A DNA stretch of 64,000 nucleotides from the NCBI RefSeq assembly GCF_000688015.1, contig NZ_JIAD01000001.1, positions 1,116,001-1,180,000 on the forward strand. The letters are read 5' to 3'. Positions 54,292 through 62,589 of this stretch are shown here, in pieces (within the stretch, counting starts at the first letter, position 1; the number at the start of each line of letters is the position of its first letter). The notes under the pieces were generated by a model. The model worked only from the letters and a program-made list of their open reading frames with translations. It did no database searches and was not told the origin of the DNA. This DNA comes from Eubacterium sp. AB3007. Lineage in GTDB: Bacteria; Bacillota; Clostridia; Peptostreptococcales; Anaerovoracaceae. Made by a program: the position numbers and the translations under genes.

Positions 54292-54746
54292 CAGTCTCTC
54301 AACCCCGGTGGCTTGTTATCAAACGCCATGAACGATGCCATGGAGGTTGCCATGAGCTTCCCCGTGTCCTCGTCGTAGATCTTCCCCATACAGCGGATCA
54401 GTGTACGCCCGATATGGGTGTAGTCCACATGGATGCGGAAATGAGTCCCTGCCATAGCCCGAATGAAGCTCATATGCAGGTCTGTGGTGGTCACATAGCA
54501 GCCGGTCAGAGCCACCGCTCCCATGCCGCTGCAGGTATCCGCCAGGGCACTGATGATTCCTCCATGGATACCCCCATACGGATTGCGGTGTGCTTCTGTT
54601 CCCTTGTAGCGAAACTCGATCCACGGTACATCCTCTCCGCAACAGTCCAACAGTTCCAGCCCCAGCTGACGATTGAACCTGCCCTCCTGCTCATTGCTCA
54701 ATGCAAGCACTTTATATATATTCGACTTAAAAACAGATTTCTCCAT
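54291..54746 (-). CDS. PaaI-type hotdog thioesterase
   Basis: A 151-residue hotdog-fold protein with HRNPYGGIHGGIISALADTCSGMG (the HGG active-site motif) and a later DLHMSFIRAM strand. Such enzymes hydrolyse acyl-CoA, often phenylacetyl- or aromatic-acyl-CoA; the substrate is unknown here. It is the first gene of a unit with the Y-family polymerase and its small partner. GAGGAGG precedes the ATG. Confidence 0.85.
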   Translation of the reverse strand: MEKSVFKSNIYKVLALSNEQEGRFNRQLGLELLDCCGEDVPWIEFRYKGTEAHRNPYGGIHGGIISALADTCSGMGAVALTGCYVTTTDLHMSFIRAMAGTHFRIHVDYTHIGRTLIRCMGKIYDEDTGKLMATSMASFMAFDNKPPGLRD

Positions 54747-54783
54747 ATTTACCTCCTCTCATTATTGTACCACAAACGGCGTA

Positions 54784-54812
54784 TTGCGAAAGAGTAATTT
54801 CTATGGTATTAT
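54784..54812 (+). promoter_or_regulatory. Promoter of the flippase-like gene, leaderless geometry
   Basis: TTGCGA, a 17-base spacer and TATTAT (with TGG before it), then TATCTGG and the ATG. The transcript would start at or near the ATG. There is no ribosome binding site. Confidence 0.55.
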
Positions 54813-54819
54813 TATCTGG

Positions 54820-55878
54820 ATGAAAAAGGAAACCGAAGGACTGAAACTTAACAGAAAAATCCTCTGGGCTATCGTTTCCGCGGTCATCGCTGTCTGCACG
54901 ATCTATACAGTCATCCAGGAATCCGGCGAGATCTCCCTCGCCTCCCTGTGGGCCATGATCCGTGGCGGCGACCCGTGTTTTCTTGTGCTAGCCATTCTTG
55001 GGATGTTCGGATATGTGTTCTTCGAAGGCGCAGCTCTGCGCTGTATCGTCAACCGAATAGAAGCAGGCGCTGGCATGACCCAGCTGCATGGCTTTCTCTA
55101 CGCCGCTGCGGACGTCTACTTTTCTGCGATCACGCCCTCGGCCACAGGCGGACAACCCGCTTCCCTGTACTTCATGAAGAAAGACGGGCTGCCCTTCTAC
55201 CTGAGCAGTGCAGCGCTGGTCCTGAACCTGGCCATGTATAACGCTGCCATCGTACTGATCGGAATAGTCTGCATGGTTTTGTGCCCGGGACTGTTCCTGC
55301 AGTTCAACCTGCCCTGCAAGGTCCTGATCCTCATCGGCTACGTGGCCCTGACCGGACTCATGGCAGGATTCCTTCTTCTTCTGCGCAAAGGCGACTGGAT
55401 CAAGGCCATCGGTGGGGCTCTGATCCTCCTGTTTCATAAGCTGCATCTCCTCCGAAAGCCAGACCGGCTCATCCAACGGCTGGATCGGCTCGTGAAGAAC
55501 TACGGCGAATGCGCCGCCCTCTTCCTGGGAGACAAAGCCCTGCTCCGGAACGCCTTCTTCTATAATCTGGCGCAACGGGCATGCCAGATCGCGGTTTCCT
55601 CCTGTATATTCGTATGTATCGGCGGAAACCCCGCAATGTTTTTCCAGATCTTCGCCTTGCAGAGTTTTGCGGTCATTGGGTCAAATTGCATTCCTATCCC
55701 TGGTGCCATGGGGGTCGTGGACTATCTGATGTTGTCCGGCTTCTCCATGCTCATGCCTCGCAACATGGCGGCACATCTGGAGCTTCTCAGTCGCGGTATC
55801 AGCTTCTACTTTTGCGTAGTCATCTGTCTGCTGATCATCGCCGGAGGCTATCTGCGCCGGCGAGCTTCTGAGACCTGA
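54820..55878 (+). CDS. MprF/UPF0104-type lysylphosphatidylglycerol synthase membrane region
   Basis: A 352-residue protein with about eight membrane segments and the family motifs GYVFFEGAALRCIVNRI, YAAADVYFSAITPSATGGQPASLYFM and PIPGAMGVVDYLML. It corresponds to the N-terminal flippase part of MprF without the synthase domain. Such proteins may move lipids or isoprenoid-linked molecules. It begins a run with pssA and psd, so it could act on a phospholipid made by them. ATG 54820 starts the conserved region; the frame reaches 54673, but that part is antisense to the thioesterase gene. Confidence 0.8.
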   Translation: MKKETEGLKLNRKILWAIVSAVIAVCTIYTVIQESGEISLASLWAMIRGGDPCFLVLAILGMFGYVFFEGAALRCIVNRIEAGAGMTQLHGFLYAAADVYFSAITPSATGGQPASLYFMKKDGLPFYLSSAALVLNLAMYNAAIVLIGIVCMVLCPGLFLQFNLPCKVLILIGYVALTGLMAGFLLLLRKGDWIKAIGGALILLFHKLHLLRKPDRLIQRLDRLVKNYGECAALFLGDKALLRNAFFYNLAQRACQIAVSSCIFVCIGGNPAMFFQIFALQSFAVIGSNCIPIPGAMGVVDYLMLSGFSMLMPRNMAAHLELLSRGISFYFCVVICLLIIAGGYLRRRASET

Positions 55879-55900
55879 ACCATACCTGAAGGAGTCATAT

Positions 55901-56602
55901 ATGATAGGTGTTTACAATTATACAGTAGTATTGACATATCTGTCACTGATCTCTGCCATCACAGGGATCTTTACATCTCTGCACGGCAACGGGCATCCGT
56001 TCCTCGGGGTCTTCTTCCTGATGATCTGTGGCTGTTGCGATGCCTTTGACGGCAAGGTGGCACGCACCAAGAAAAACCGTTCCGATCTGGAGAAGAACTA
56101 TGGCATCCAGATCGATTCTCTGGCGGATATCGTCGCCTTCGGGGTCCTTCCCGCCTGTATCGGCGACTCCATGCTCTGGAATTACCCCAAGCTGGACGGG
56201 ATCCCCCATCTGATCACAGACTGGGGCAAGGAATCCTGGATGACGGTTCTTATCCTGGCAGTGATCATCTTCTACGCCATGGCAGCACTGATCCGCCTGG
56301 CTTATTTCAACGTAACGGAGGAGGAACGCAGCCGAAAGGAAGGTGGAGTGCGCAAGTATTACGAAGGGCTGCCTGTCACCGGTGCCGCCCTGATCTTCCC
56401 TTTTGTCATGCTGCTCCAGTACATCATCGTCATCGATCTGACCCCTGTGTATTTCCTGGTCATGTTCATCGTCGGCGTGTGCTTCATCGTTCCCATAAAG
56501 ATCCCCAAGCCTTCTTTCCGAATGGTTCTGGTCCTGGTTGCCATCGGCGCCATCGAGGCTTTCGTCTTGGGCTACTTCCACGACGCCATCAACGTCCTGT
56601 AG
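55901..56602 (+). CDS. pssA: CDP-diacylglycerol-serine O-phosphatidyltransferase
   Basis: A 233-residue membrane enzyme with the CDP-alcohol phosphatidyltransferase motif from CDAFDGKVAR to GIQIDSLAD (the four aspartates at about 43-71). It makes phosphatidylserine from CDP-diacylglycerol and serine. Six to eight hydrophobic segments. It is 22 bases after the flippase-like gene and 95 before psd, which removes the carboxyl group to give phosphatidylethanolamine. GAAGGAG precedes the ATG. Confidence 0.92.
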   Translation: MIGVYNYTVVLTYLSLISAITGIFTSLHGNGHPFLGVFFLMICGCCDAFDGKVARTKKNRSDLEKNYGIQIDSLADIVAFGVLPACIGDSMLWNYPKLDGIPHLITDWGKESWMTVLILAVIIFYAMAALIRLAYFNVTEEERSRKEGGVRKYYEGLPVTGAALIFPFVMLLQYIIVIDLTPVYFLVMFIVGVCFIVPIKIPKPSFRMVLVLVAIGAIEAFVLGYFHDAINVL

Positions 56603-56633
56603 GATGGGCGCCGTTCACACCTTAGAATCAATC

Positions 56634-56655
56634 GCGGGCGCTTGCAGGCGCCCGC
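56634..56655 (+). terminator. GC-rich hairpin between pssA and psd
   Basis: GCGGGCGC-TTGCAG-GCGCCCGC followed by TTTCC. A weak terminator or an operon-internal stability hairpin; it resembles those at 31.33 and 61.45 kb. Confidence 0.55.
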
Positions 56656-56697
56656 TTTCCACATCCCCGCGGCTGTGCCGCAGAAAGGATCTCTGTC

Positions 56698-57519
56698 ATG
56701 GCTGATACTGGTCTGAAGTTTCTGTACGAAACCGTTCCTGGACGCCTCCTTCTGCGCGTCCTGACTACCCCCGGACTGTCTGCCGCCTGCGGTCGTTTTC
56801 TGGACGGCCCACTGTCCAGACGGTTGGTTCCCGGATTCATCCGGCGAAATCACATCGATATGGCAGACTACGAGCCAGGCCCCTTTCCTTCTTTTAATGC
56901 GTTTTTCTCCCGCCACCTTCGCGAGGCAGATCGGCGCCCCTTTGCTGCAGACCCATCGACACTGGCAGCCCCCTGCGATGGGCTACTGACTTGTATCCCC
57001 ATCGAAGGAGAGACGATCCTGCCTGTCAAGCAATCCCACTATGATCTCTCCACTCTGTTGGATGATCCTGCCCTGGCGGCGGAGTTTTCCGGCGGAATGT
57101 GCCTGGTATACAGACTGTGTGTGGACAACTACCATCGGTATGCCTTCTTCGATGGCGGCACCTGTGTCTCCACTCGCAGGATCCCGGGGCGTCTTCACAC
57201 GGTGCGTCCCATCGCCCTGCGAAACGTTCCCGTATTCACCGAAAACACCCGGGAATACGCAGTTCTGAACACAGAGAGGTTTGGACGTGCCATCCAGATG
57301 GAAGTCGGCGCCCTGCTGGTGGGAAAGATCGTCAACCACCCCATCACCCGATTCCAGCGCGGCCAGGAAAAAGGCTGTTTCCTCTATGGAGGATCCACCA
57401 TCATAGTCCTTCTGCAAGCAGGCCGAGCTGTCATTGAGCCCCCCCTGATGGAAGCCTCCGCTGCTGGCAGGGAGACGCCCGTGCGTATGGGCCAGACAGT
57501 TGGACACGCAGTCCTGTAA
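56698..57519 (+). CDS. psd: Phosphatidylserine decarboxylase
   Basis: A 273-residue proenzyme that converts phosphatidylserine to phosphatidylethanolamine. PSFNAFFSRHLREADRRPFA and DNYHRYAFFDGG (His of the catalytic site) match the family. The self-cleavage site is FLYGGSTIIVLL near 231-234, where the Ser becomes the pyruvoyl group; the usual LGST reads GGST here, as in many short bacterial forms. With pssA it gives a complete PE branch. AGAAAGGA precedes the ATG. Confidence 0.92.
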   Translation: MADTGLKFLYETVPGRLLLRVLTTPGLSAACGRFLDGPLSRRLVPGFIRRNHIDMADYEPGPFPSFNAFFSRHLREADRRPFAADPSTLAAPCDGLLTCIPIEGETILPVKQSHYDLSTLLDDPALAAEFSGGMCLVYRLCVDNYHRYAFFDGGTCVSTRRIPGRLHTVRPIALRNVPVFTENTREYAVLNTERFGRAIQMEVGALLVGKIVNHPITRFQRGQEKGCFLYGGSTIIVLLQAGRAVIEPPLMEASAAGRETPVRMGQTVGHAVL

Positions 57520-57577
57520 CGTTCGCTTTACCTGGCCGGAGGCGACACCGTTCAACCACATGAAAGGATATTGCACC

Positions 57578-58762
57578 ATGATCATACGTAATCGTACACG
57601 TCGGGTCCTTCTGCTTCTGACTCTGGTCGTTTTGCTTTGTGCCACCGCAGCTCACGCGGATGCCGACACAAAGTCTTCTATCACGGGAGTCAATGGGAGC
57701 ATCACCGAGAACTACAAACACACTGCCTCGGACACCGTCACCATCTCTCCCGCCTATGGGCGACCAGTGGAGCTTTATCTCTACGACGAGGACAACAGGC
57801 AGTGGCTCCTGAAGAAGACCTTCCTCACATCGAACGACCAGCAATCCAAGGTGACGATCAAGTACCCGGACAACTGGAAGGCTCACGCGGAATCCAGGTG
57901 GAAGATCCTGGTCCCCGCCGCGGACGCTTCCAACTCAGGCAATCTGACACCGGCAGAAGCTGCAGAGACCACCACCACGTTGCACAACAAGTTTCTGAGT
58001 TGCAAGACCGCGGTGGCTATGCCAGCCGCTTCCGGTGAGATCCTTTACGATTTCAAGATGGACAAGAAGCGCAAGGTCGCCTCTCTGACCAAGCTGATGA
58101 CGGCTGTCCTTCTGGTCGAAAACAAGAAGCTCTCCTCCAAGGTCAAGATCAGGAAATCCTCCATCAAGGAGGTCCGTCCATGGCAATACGGGTTCAAGCC
58201 CAAGGACTCCATGAGCGCAAAAAAAGCGCTCTATGCCATGATGCTGGTCAGCGCCAACGAGGTAGCAGATGGCGCAGGCAAGGCTGTCTCCGGTTCCCGG
58301 AAGGCGTTCGTCCGAAAGATGAACCGACGCGCCCGCGCGCTTGGAATGTACCGGACAGAATACAAGAACGCACATGGTCTGGATGTAGGAAAAAAGCAAA
58401 GGAGCGGCAACTATTCCACGGCCTATGATCAAGCGCTCCTGGCCAGGTTTATCATGACGAATGGCCGCATGGCACCTGTACGCAAGGCCATGAAAAAGAA
58501 AAGCAAAACAATCAAGACCCGGAAGGGCCGCTACGCCCTCACTACTACCAACGAGCTCCTGGGGCAGAAAGGGTGCATCGGCATGAAAACGGGCACGGAA
58601 AAACGGGCAGGCTATTGTTTCGCCGGGGCCTTTCACTACAAGGGAAAGACCTACATCACTGTAGTTCTTGGCGCTGGCTCAGAATCCGCCCGTTGGTCCA
58701 ACACTCGCAAGCTGTTCGACTATGTAAAATACGCCGTAGATCACAGGATCACGGCGTACTGA
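57578..58762 (+). CDS. D-alanyl-D-alanine carboxypeptidase (S11 family)
   Basis: A 394-residue exported penicillin-binding protein. A signal peptide (RRVLLLLTLVVLLCATAAHA) leads to an N-terminal Ig-like region of about 100 residues absent from classic PBP5. The S11 domain follows: SLTK at about 169-172, SAN at 225-227 and KTG at 337-339. It removes the terminal D-Ala from peptidoglycan stems. There is no C-terminal amphipathic anchor, so attachment is unclear. ATG 57578 follows AAAGGA; earlier in-frame ATGs at 57500 and 57560 have none. It is convergent with the alanine symporter. Confidence 0.9.
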   Translation: MIIRNRTRRVLLLLTLVVLLCATAAHADADTKSSITGVNGSITENYKHTASDTVTISPAYGRPVELYLYDEDNRQWLLKKTFLTSNDQQSKVTIKYPDNWKAHAESRWKILVPAADASNSGNLTPAEAAETTTTLHNKFLSCKTAVAMPAASGEILYDFKMDKKRKVASLTKLMTAVLLVENKKLSSKVKIRKSSIKEVRPWQYGFKPKDSMSAKKALYAMMLVSANEVADGAGKAVSGSRKAFVRKMNRRARALGMYRTEYKNAHGLDVGKKQRSGNYSTAYDQALLARFIMTNGRMAPVRKAMKKKSKTIKTRKGRYALTTTNELLGQKGCIGMKTGTEKRAGYCFAGAFHYKGKTYITVVLGAGSESARWSNTRKLFDYVKYAVDHRITAY

Positions 58763-58785
58763 TCGACAACAGAAATCGGAATCAA

Positions 58786-58820
58786 AGACCCCGTATTCTC
58801 GATGTGAGGATACGGGGTCT
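58786..58820. terminator. Hairpin between convergent genes
   Basis: An 11-base-pair stem (AGACCCCGTAT / ATACGGGGTCT) with a 13-base loop, 24 bases after the carboxypeptidase stop. T-tracts are poor on both strands. Confidence 0.65.
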
Positions 58821-58830
58821 ATTGCTGTCG

Positions 58831-60261
58831 TTATCTCCAGAAATCGGTTTTTTCTTTCAGCCCGATATCGGTTGCATGGAACTCCGGATTCTTTCCTTCC
58901 TCCTTCTGCTTCTGATAATCTCTCAAACACTTGATGGCGATACCTCCAAGGATCAGGATAGACGGTACGTTAGTGACTACCATCAGAGCCTGCATCAAAT
59001 CCGCAGTATGCCATACAAGACCGGCACTTGCGACAGCCCCTACGAACACCAGAGCGGTGGCAGCCAGTCGGAACACCAGAAGTCCAGTCGGGCTTGCTTC
59101 TCTATTCAGGATGAACCGCAGACAGCCCTCGCAGTAGGAGTAGTTACCGATCAGCGTGGTAAAGGCGAACATAGACATAGCCACTGCCAGGAATACCGGA
59201 CCGAACCCTCCCAAGGTGGAGCCGATGGAACTCTGTACATAGCCTGCCGCATCTGCCGTACCATCCGCGTTCAGGAAATCCTTAGGCACTACGTTGGTGC
59301 ACAGGCACATCAGGGCGGTAGCAGAACAGATCAGCAATGTATCGATGAACACGGACAGCATCTGCACCAGACCCTGCTTGACCGGATGAGATACATCCGC
59401 AGTAGCCGCCGCATTCGGAGCGGAACCCATACCAGCCTCATTGGAGTACAGGCCTCTCTTGATACCGTACATGATACAGGAACCGGCGAATCCACCGAAG
59501 ATCGCCTTGAAATCAAAGGCACTCTTGAAGATAAGCACGAACATGTGCGGAATATTTGTGATGTTCAGAATCAGTACCAGCACAGCTATCAGCACGTACA
59601 TTACACCCATAACAGGCACCATGACGCCGGTAACATGCACCAGTCTCCTGGCACCACCGATAACGATGATACCGAACAGCACCGCCAGAATGATGCCGAT
59701 GATCGCTGGTGTGGTACCTTCCTTGTAGAAACTGAACACCGCGAACGTAGACTGTAGGTTATACGCCGCCAGCATATTGTATCCAACCGCATACGTCAGG
59801 ATGATGAAGATGGAAAACAGCACACCCAGCCATCTCTGGCCCAGCGCATCTCTCATGTAGTAGGCCGGTCCACCGTAGCTGGATCCGTCCGGGTTCTTTC
59901 TCTTGTAGACCTGCGCCAATGTGGACTCCACGAACGCTGTAGCACCACCGATGAAAGCGGTCACCCACATCCAGAAGATCGCCCCGGGACCACCACTCAC
60001 AATGGCTGTGGCTACACCAATGATGTTTCCGGTTCCGACACGGGATGCCGTGGAAACCATCAGAGCTCCAAAGGAACTGATACCGTTCTCATTCTTCGGT
60101 TTTTCCATGACCACCCGGATGCTTTCCCGGAAAAACTTCACCTGCATAAGACCGCTTCTGCCGGTAAAATAAAGCCCGCCTGCTAACAGCAGCAGTGGAA
60201 CGAACCATGGCTGGTAAAGGAAATCGCCGATCTTTAGGATCACACTATCGATTGCCTGCAT
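58831..60261 (-). CDS. Sodium:alanine (AGCS) symporter
   Basis: A 476-residue membrane protein of about 11 segments with AGCS motifs: SASRVGTGNIIGVATAI-like TASRVGTGNIIGVATAIVSGGPGAIFWMW, GGPAYYM and GLYSNEAGMGSAPNAAATA. It imports alanine or glycine with sodium. D-alanine released outside by the neighbouring carboxypeptidase is a possible substrate, but the genes are convergent, so this is only suggestive. GGAGG precedes the ATG, and a good promoter lies 56 bases upstream. No glycine riboswitch core is visible. Confidence 0.92.
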   Translation of the reverse strand: MQAIDSVILKIGDFLYQPWFVPLLLLAGGLYFTGRSGLMQVKFFRESIRVVMEKPKNENGISSFGALMVSTASRVGTGNIIGVATAIVSGGPGAIFWMWVTAFIGGATAFVESTLAQVYKRKNPDGSSYGGPAYYMRDALGQRWLGVLFSIFIILTYAVGYNMLAAYNLQSTFAVFSFYKEGTTPAIIGIILAVLFGIIVIGGARRLVHVTGVMVPVMGVMYVLIAVLVLILNITNIPHMFVLIFKSAFDFKAIFGGFAGSCIMYGIKRGLYSNEAGMGSAPNAAATADVSHPVKQGLVQMLSVFIDTLLICSATALMCLCTNVVPKDFLNADGTADAAGYVQSSIGSTLGGFGPVFLAVAMSMFAFTTLIGNYSYCEGCLRFILNREASPTGLLVFRLAATALVFVGAVASAGLVWHTADLMQALMVVTNVPSILILGGIAIKCLRDYQKQKEEGKNPEFHATDIGLKEKTDFWR

Positions 60262-60316
60262 AACAAAACCTCCGTTAACTTTTCAAAATAAATATAACGT
60301 GATAAAACCGAATACA

Positions 60317-60345
60317 ATTTTAACACAATTTGTACCGTTTGTCTA
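60317..60345 (-). promoter_or_regulatory. Promoter of the AGCS symporter gene
   Basis: TAGACA, a 17-base spacer and TAAAAT on the minus strand. Confidence 0.75.
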
Positions 60346-60592
60346 CTAGGTTCACTGGATGCGTGTAAACACGCCAACCGTTTCCAAAAATCAATATTAC
60401 TCGGTTCTTGTTCCCATTTTGCTTCATAATGGTTACCTGGATACCAAAAAACGTTTTTCAAAGGAAAACAGTATCCCAAGGCCTTTTGCTACGTACATAG
60501 GAGACAGAAACGCCGTTTTTTTAAATTTAGGCAACCGTTGTCGGGGTTTCAGGCAACCGCTCCATTACGAAAGAACGAGGATACTTCTTCCG
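60346..60592. other. AT-rich interval between rsmJ-like and symporter genes
   Basis: About 250 bases with no credible gene. It contains GGCAACCG twice (60532-60557), a run of AAAAAACGTTTTT (60449-60462) and several T-runs. The open frame at 60359-60622 has no ribosome binding site. Confidence 0.6.
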
Positions 60593-61384
60593 TTAAAGTA
60601 CGATACAGTCGTACCGGATTGATTTCCCCTTCAGGACAAAGCTGGGTTTTCTACCTGCCAGAGCAGGCCCTTTCAGGGGTCGCTTGATCACGATGCGGAT
60701 CGGCTTCGCGGCAATGGCCGCCGCCAACAAATCCTCTTCATCAGCGCAGGGACTCTCCAGCCTCTGTAGCAACTGAAACTTTTTTTTGATCTTTCCACTC
60801 TTTTGCCGTTCCGGGAACATGGGATCCAGGTAGATCACATCTGGTGGTGCAGATGCAGTCATGGGCTCGTCACCGATCGCCCGCATAGCCGCGACACTGT
60901 CCCCTTCTACCACGTCCATCCTGGAAACGATCTCTGCAAGCGCCGGATGTCCGGCAGCACGGCGTACACCATCCCCCAGCAGTGCCGCAATCACAGGATC
61001 ACTCTCGTACATAGTCACCTGAAACCCTGCTGCCGCCAACAGCAGAGAATCCTCCCCCAGCCCGGCAGTGGCATCCAGCACCCGAATGGGGCGCGGGCCA
61101 TAGGCAGAGGGGGAAGTTCCATTGTGAGCCCTGTTCCTCCGTTCAGCAGCCTCCAACTGTGCGGGCTTGATTCTGCATGCCCGCACCAGCAACTCTCGCT
61201 GCAGATTTTGTGGACGAAGGCGTGGCAGCATCTCGCCAAAATCCGCCCGAACGACCATTCCGTCGCCTTCCAGCGCCAATCCCTCTTCATCCCTATATAG
61301 TTCCAGCCCCACTGCCCTGACCAAACGTATCAACTCGTCTGCAACGAGTCGTTCTACACTATTTTTGCTCATTTTAACGATCAT
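60593..61384 (-). CDS. rsmJ: RsmJ-like 16S rRNA methyltransferase
   Basis: A 263-residue class I methyltransferase. VLDATAGLGEDSLLLAAAGF is the SAM motif, VTMYESDPVIAALLGDGVRRA motif II, and DVIYLDPMFPERQKSGKIKKKFQ the catalytic DPM(F/Y)P segment, all characteristic of RsmJ, which makes m2G1516 in E. coli 16S rRNA. The C-terminal VIKRPLKGPALAGRKPSFVLKGKSIRYD also fits. No clear ribosome binding site is seen before ATG 61384; the next ATG is at 61372. Confidence 0.85.
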   Translation of the reverse strand: MIVKMSKNSVERLVADELIRLVRAVGLELYRDEEGLALEGDGMVVRADFGEMLPRLRPQNLQRELLVRACRIKPAQLEAAERRNRAHNGTSPSAYGPRPIRVLDATAGLGEDSLLLAAAGFQVTMYESDPVIAALLGDGVRRAAGHPALAEIVSRMDVVEGDSVAAMRAIGDEPMTASAPPDVIYLDPMFPERQKSGKIKKKFQLLQRLESPCADEEDLLAAAIAAKPIRIVIKRPLKGPALAGRKPSFVLKGKSIRYDCIVL

Positions 61385-61449
61385 TATTCAACTGTATTGA
61401 TTCCCTTGAAGCCCCCACTATTTGATATCCTGAAAGTACAGTATGACAA

Positions 61450-61481
61450 GCGGGCGCCCAACATAGACCATGGGCGCCCGC
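61450..61481 (-). terminator. GC-rich hairpin after the SPFH gene
   Basis: GCGGGCGCCCA / TGGGCGCCCGC, an 11-base-pair stem with a 10-base loop, 13 bases after the stop codon. The following minus-strand sequence TTGTCAT is a poor U-tract. Confidence 0.6.
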
Positions 61482-61493
61482 AGCTGCAACATA

Positions 61494-62543
61494 CTAATGG
61501 TTTACTTTTTCGGTCTCCACTTCTTTCTTGACCCGCTGGGCACAGGCAGAGGCCGCTGCGCTCTCCATAGAGTTGGATGGTTTCAGCAGTGGATCCGGAT
61601 CCGGGACGGACGGCGCCTTGGGGGCTTTGTCCACCGGTGTCGCATCCCCGATCCCCAGCGACTCGCTGGCAACACCGAGGGCAGCCACCGCCGAAGCGAT
61701 GTCAGAAGGCATGTAGATCTTGGTGGCACGGCCATCGGCCACATCGCGAAGTGCATCCAGCCCCTTCAACCGAAGCACGGACTCATTGATATTGGCATCC
61801 TTCAGCATTTCCAGACCCTGCGCCTGCGCCTCGTAGACAAGGCGGATCGACTCCGCTTCACCCTGTGCCAGCGCGATCTTGGCTTCTCGCTCCGCCTGCG
61901 CTGCCAGGACCTTTGCTTCCTTATCACCGGTGGCACGAGCGACCACAGCCTCCTTATGGGCCTGCGCCTCCAGCACCGTCTGCCGGCGTTCACGCTCAGC
62001 ACGCATCTGCTTGGTCATGACTTCCTCAATCTCCGAAGGAGGCTGAATGTTCTTCAGTTCCACGCGGGTGACCGTCAGCCCCCAGGGATCTGTGGCATCG
62101 TCCAGTATAGTCTTCATCTGAGCGTTGATCTGGTCACGGGAGGTCAGTGTCTGATCCAACTCCAGCTCACCGATGATATTACGCAGCGTGGTGGCGGACA
62201 GGTTCTGCAGACCACGAATGGGATCCTCCACCCCGTAGGTGTACAGTTTTGGATCGAACACCTTGGCAAAGATGACCGCATCGATATCCATAGATACATT
62301 GTCCTTGGTGATCACAGGCTGAGGTGGAAAGTCCAGTACCTGCTCCTTCAGCGAGATCTTCCGGGAAACCCTCTGCAAGACAGGAATCTTGAAGTGCAGC
62401 CCCGCCTCCCAGGTGGAGTAGTACTTCCCAAGGAATTCCGTGATGTAGGTGTGTGCCTGTGGCACGATGCGCACGCAGCTAACCAGCAGCAATACCACGA
62501 TGATCAGCAAGATCAATTTGATGATAGCTCCAAAATATAACAT
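61494..62543 (-). CDS. SPFH/band 7 (stomatin-like) membrane protein
   Basis: A 349-residue protein: one N-terminal membrane segment (IIKLILLIIVVLLLVSCVRIV), an SPFH domain at about 25-200 (AHTYITEFLGKYYSTWEAGLHFKIP; LRNIIGELELDQTL), and a long helical Ala/Glu/Arg-rich coiled coil (ERRQTVLEAQAHKEAVVARATGDKEAKVLAAQ). A Pro/Asp-rich tail ends it. Such proteins form large membrane rings and organise lipid microdomains. No NfeD partner is adjacent. AAGGAGG precedes the ATG. Confidence 0.92.
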   Translation of the reverse strand: MLYFGAIIKLILLIIVVLLLVSCVRIVPQAHTYITEFLGKYYSTWEAGLHFKIPVLQRVSRKISLKEQVLDFPPQPVITKDNVSMDIDAVIFAKVFDPKLYTYGVEDPIRGLQNLSATTLRNIIGELELDQTLTSRDQINAQMKTILDDATDPWGLTVTRVELKNIQPPSEIEEVMTKQMRAERERRQTVLEAQAHKEAVVARATGDKEAKVLAAQAEREAKIALAQGEAESIRLVYEAQAQGLEMLKDANINESVLRLKGLDALRDVADGRATKIYMPSDIASAVAALGVASESLGIGDATPVDKAPKAPSVPDPDPLLKPSNSMESAAASACAQRVKKEVETEKVNH

Positions 62544-62589
62544 ATAAAACCTCCTTAGAATCTATTGCGAAAGCCCTCTTTGGGGGCAA

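Noticed and set aside
60262-60592. Glycine riboswitch upstream of the AGCS symporter
   Set aside because: The conserved glycine aptamer cores are not present; only a normal promoter and AT-rich sequence are seen.
60359-60622. An 87-codon open frame on the plus strand
   Set aside because: No ribosome binding site, antisense to the symporter promoter region and overlapping the end of rsmJ.
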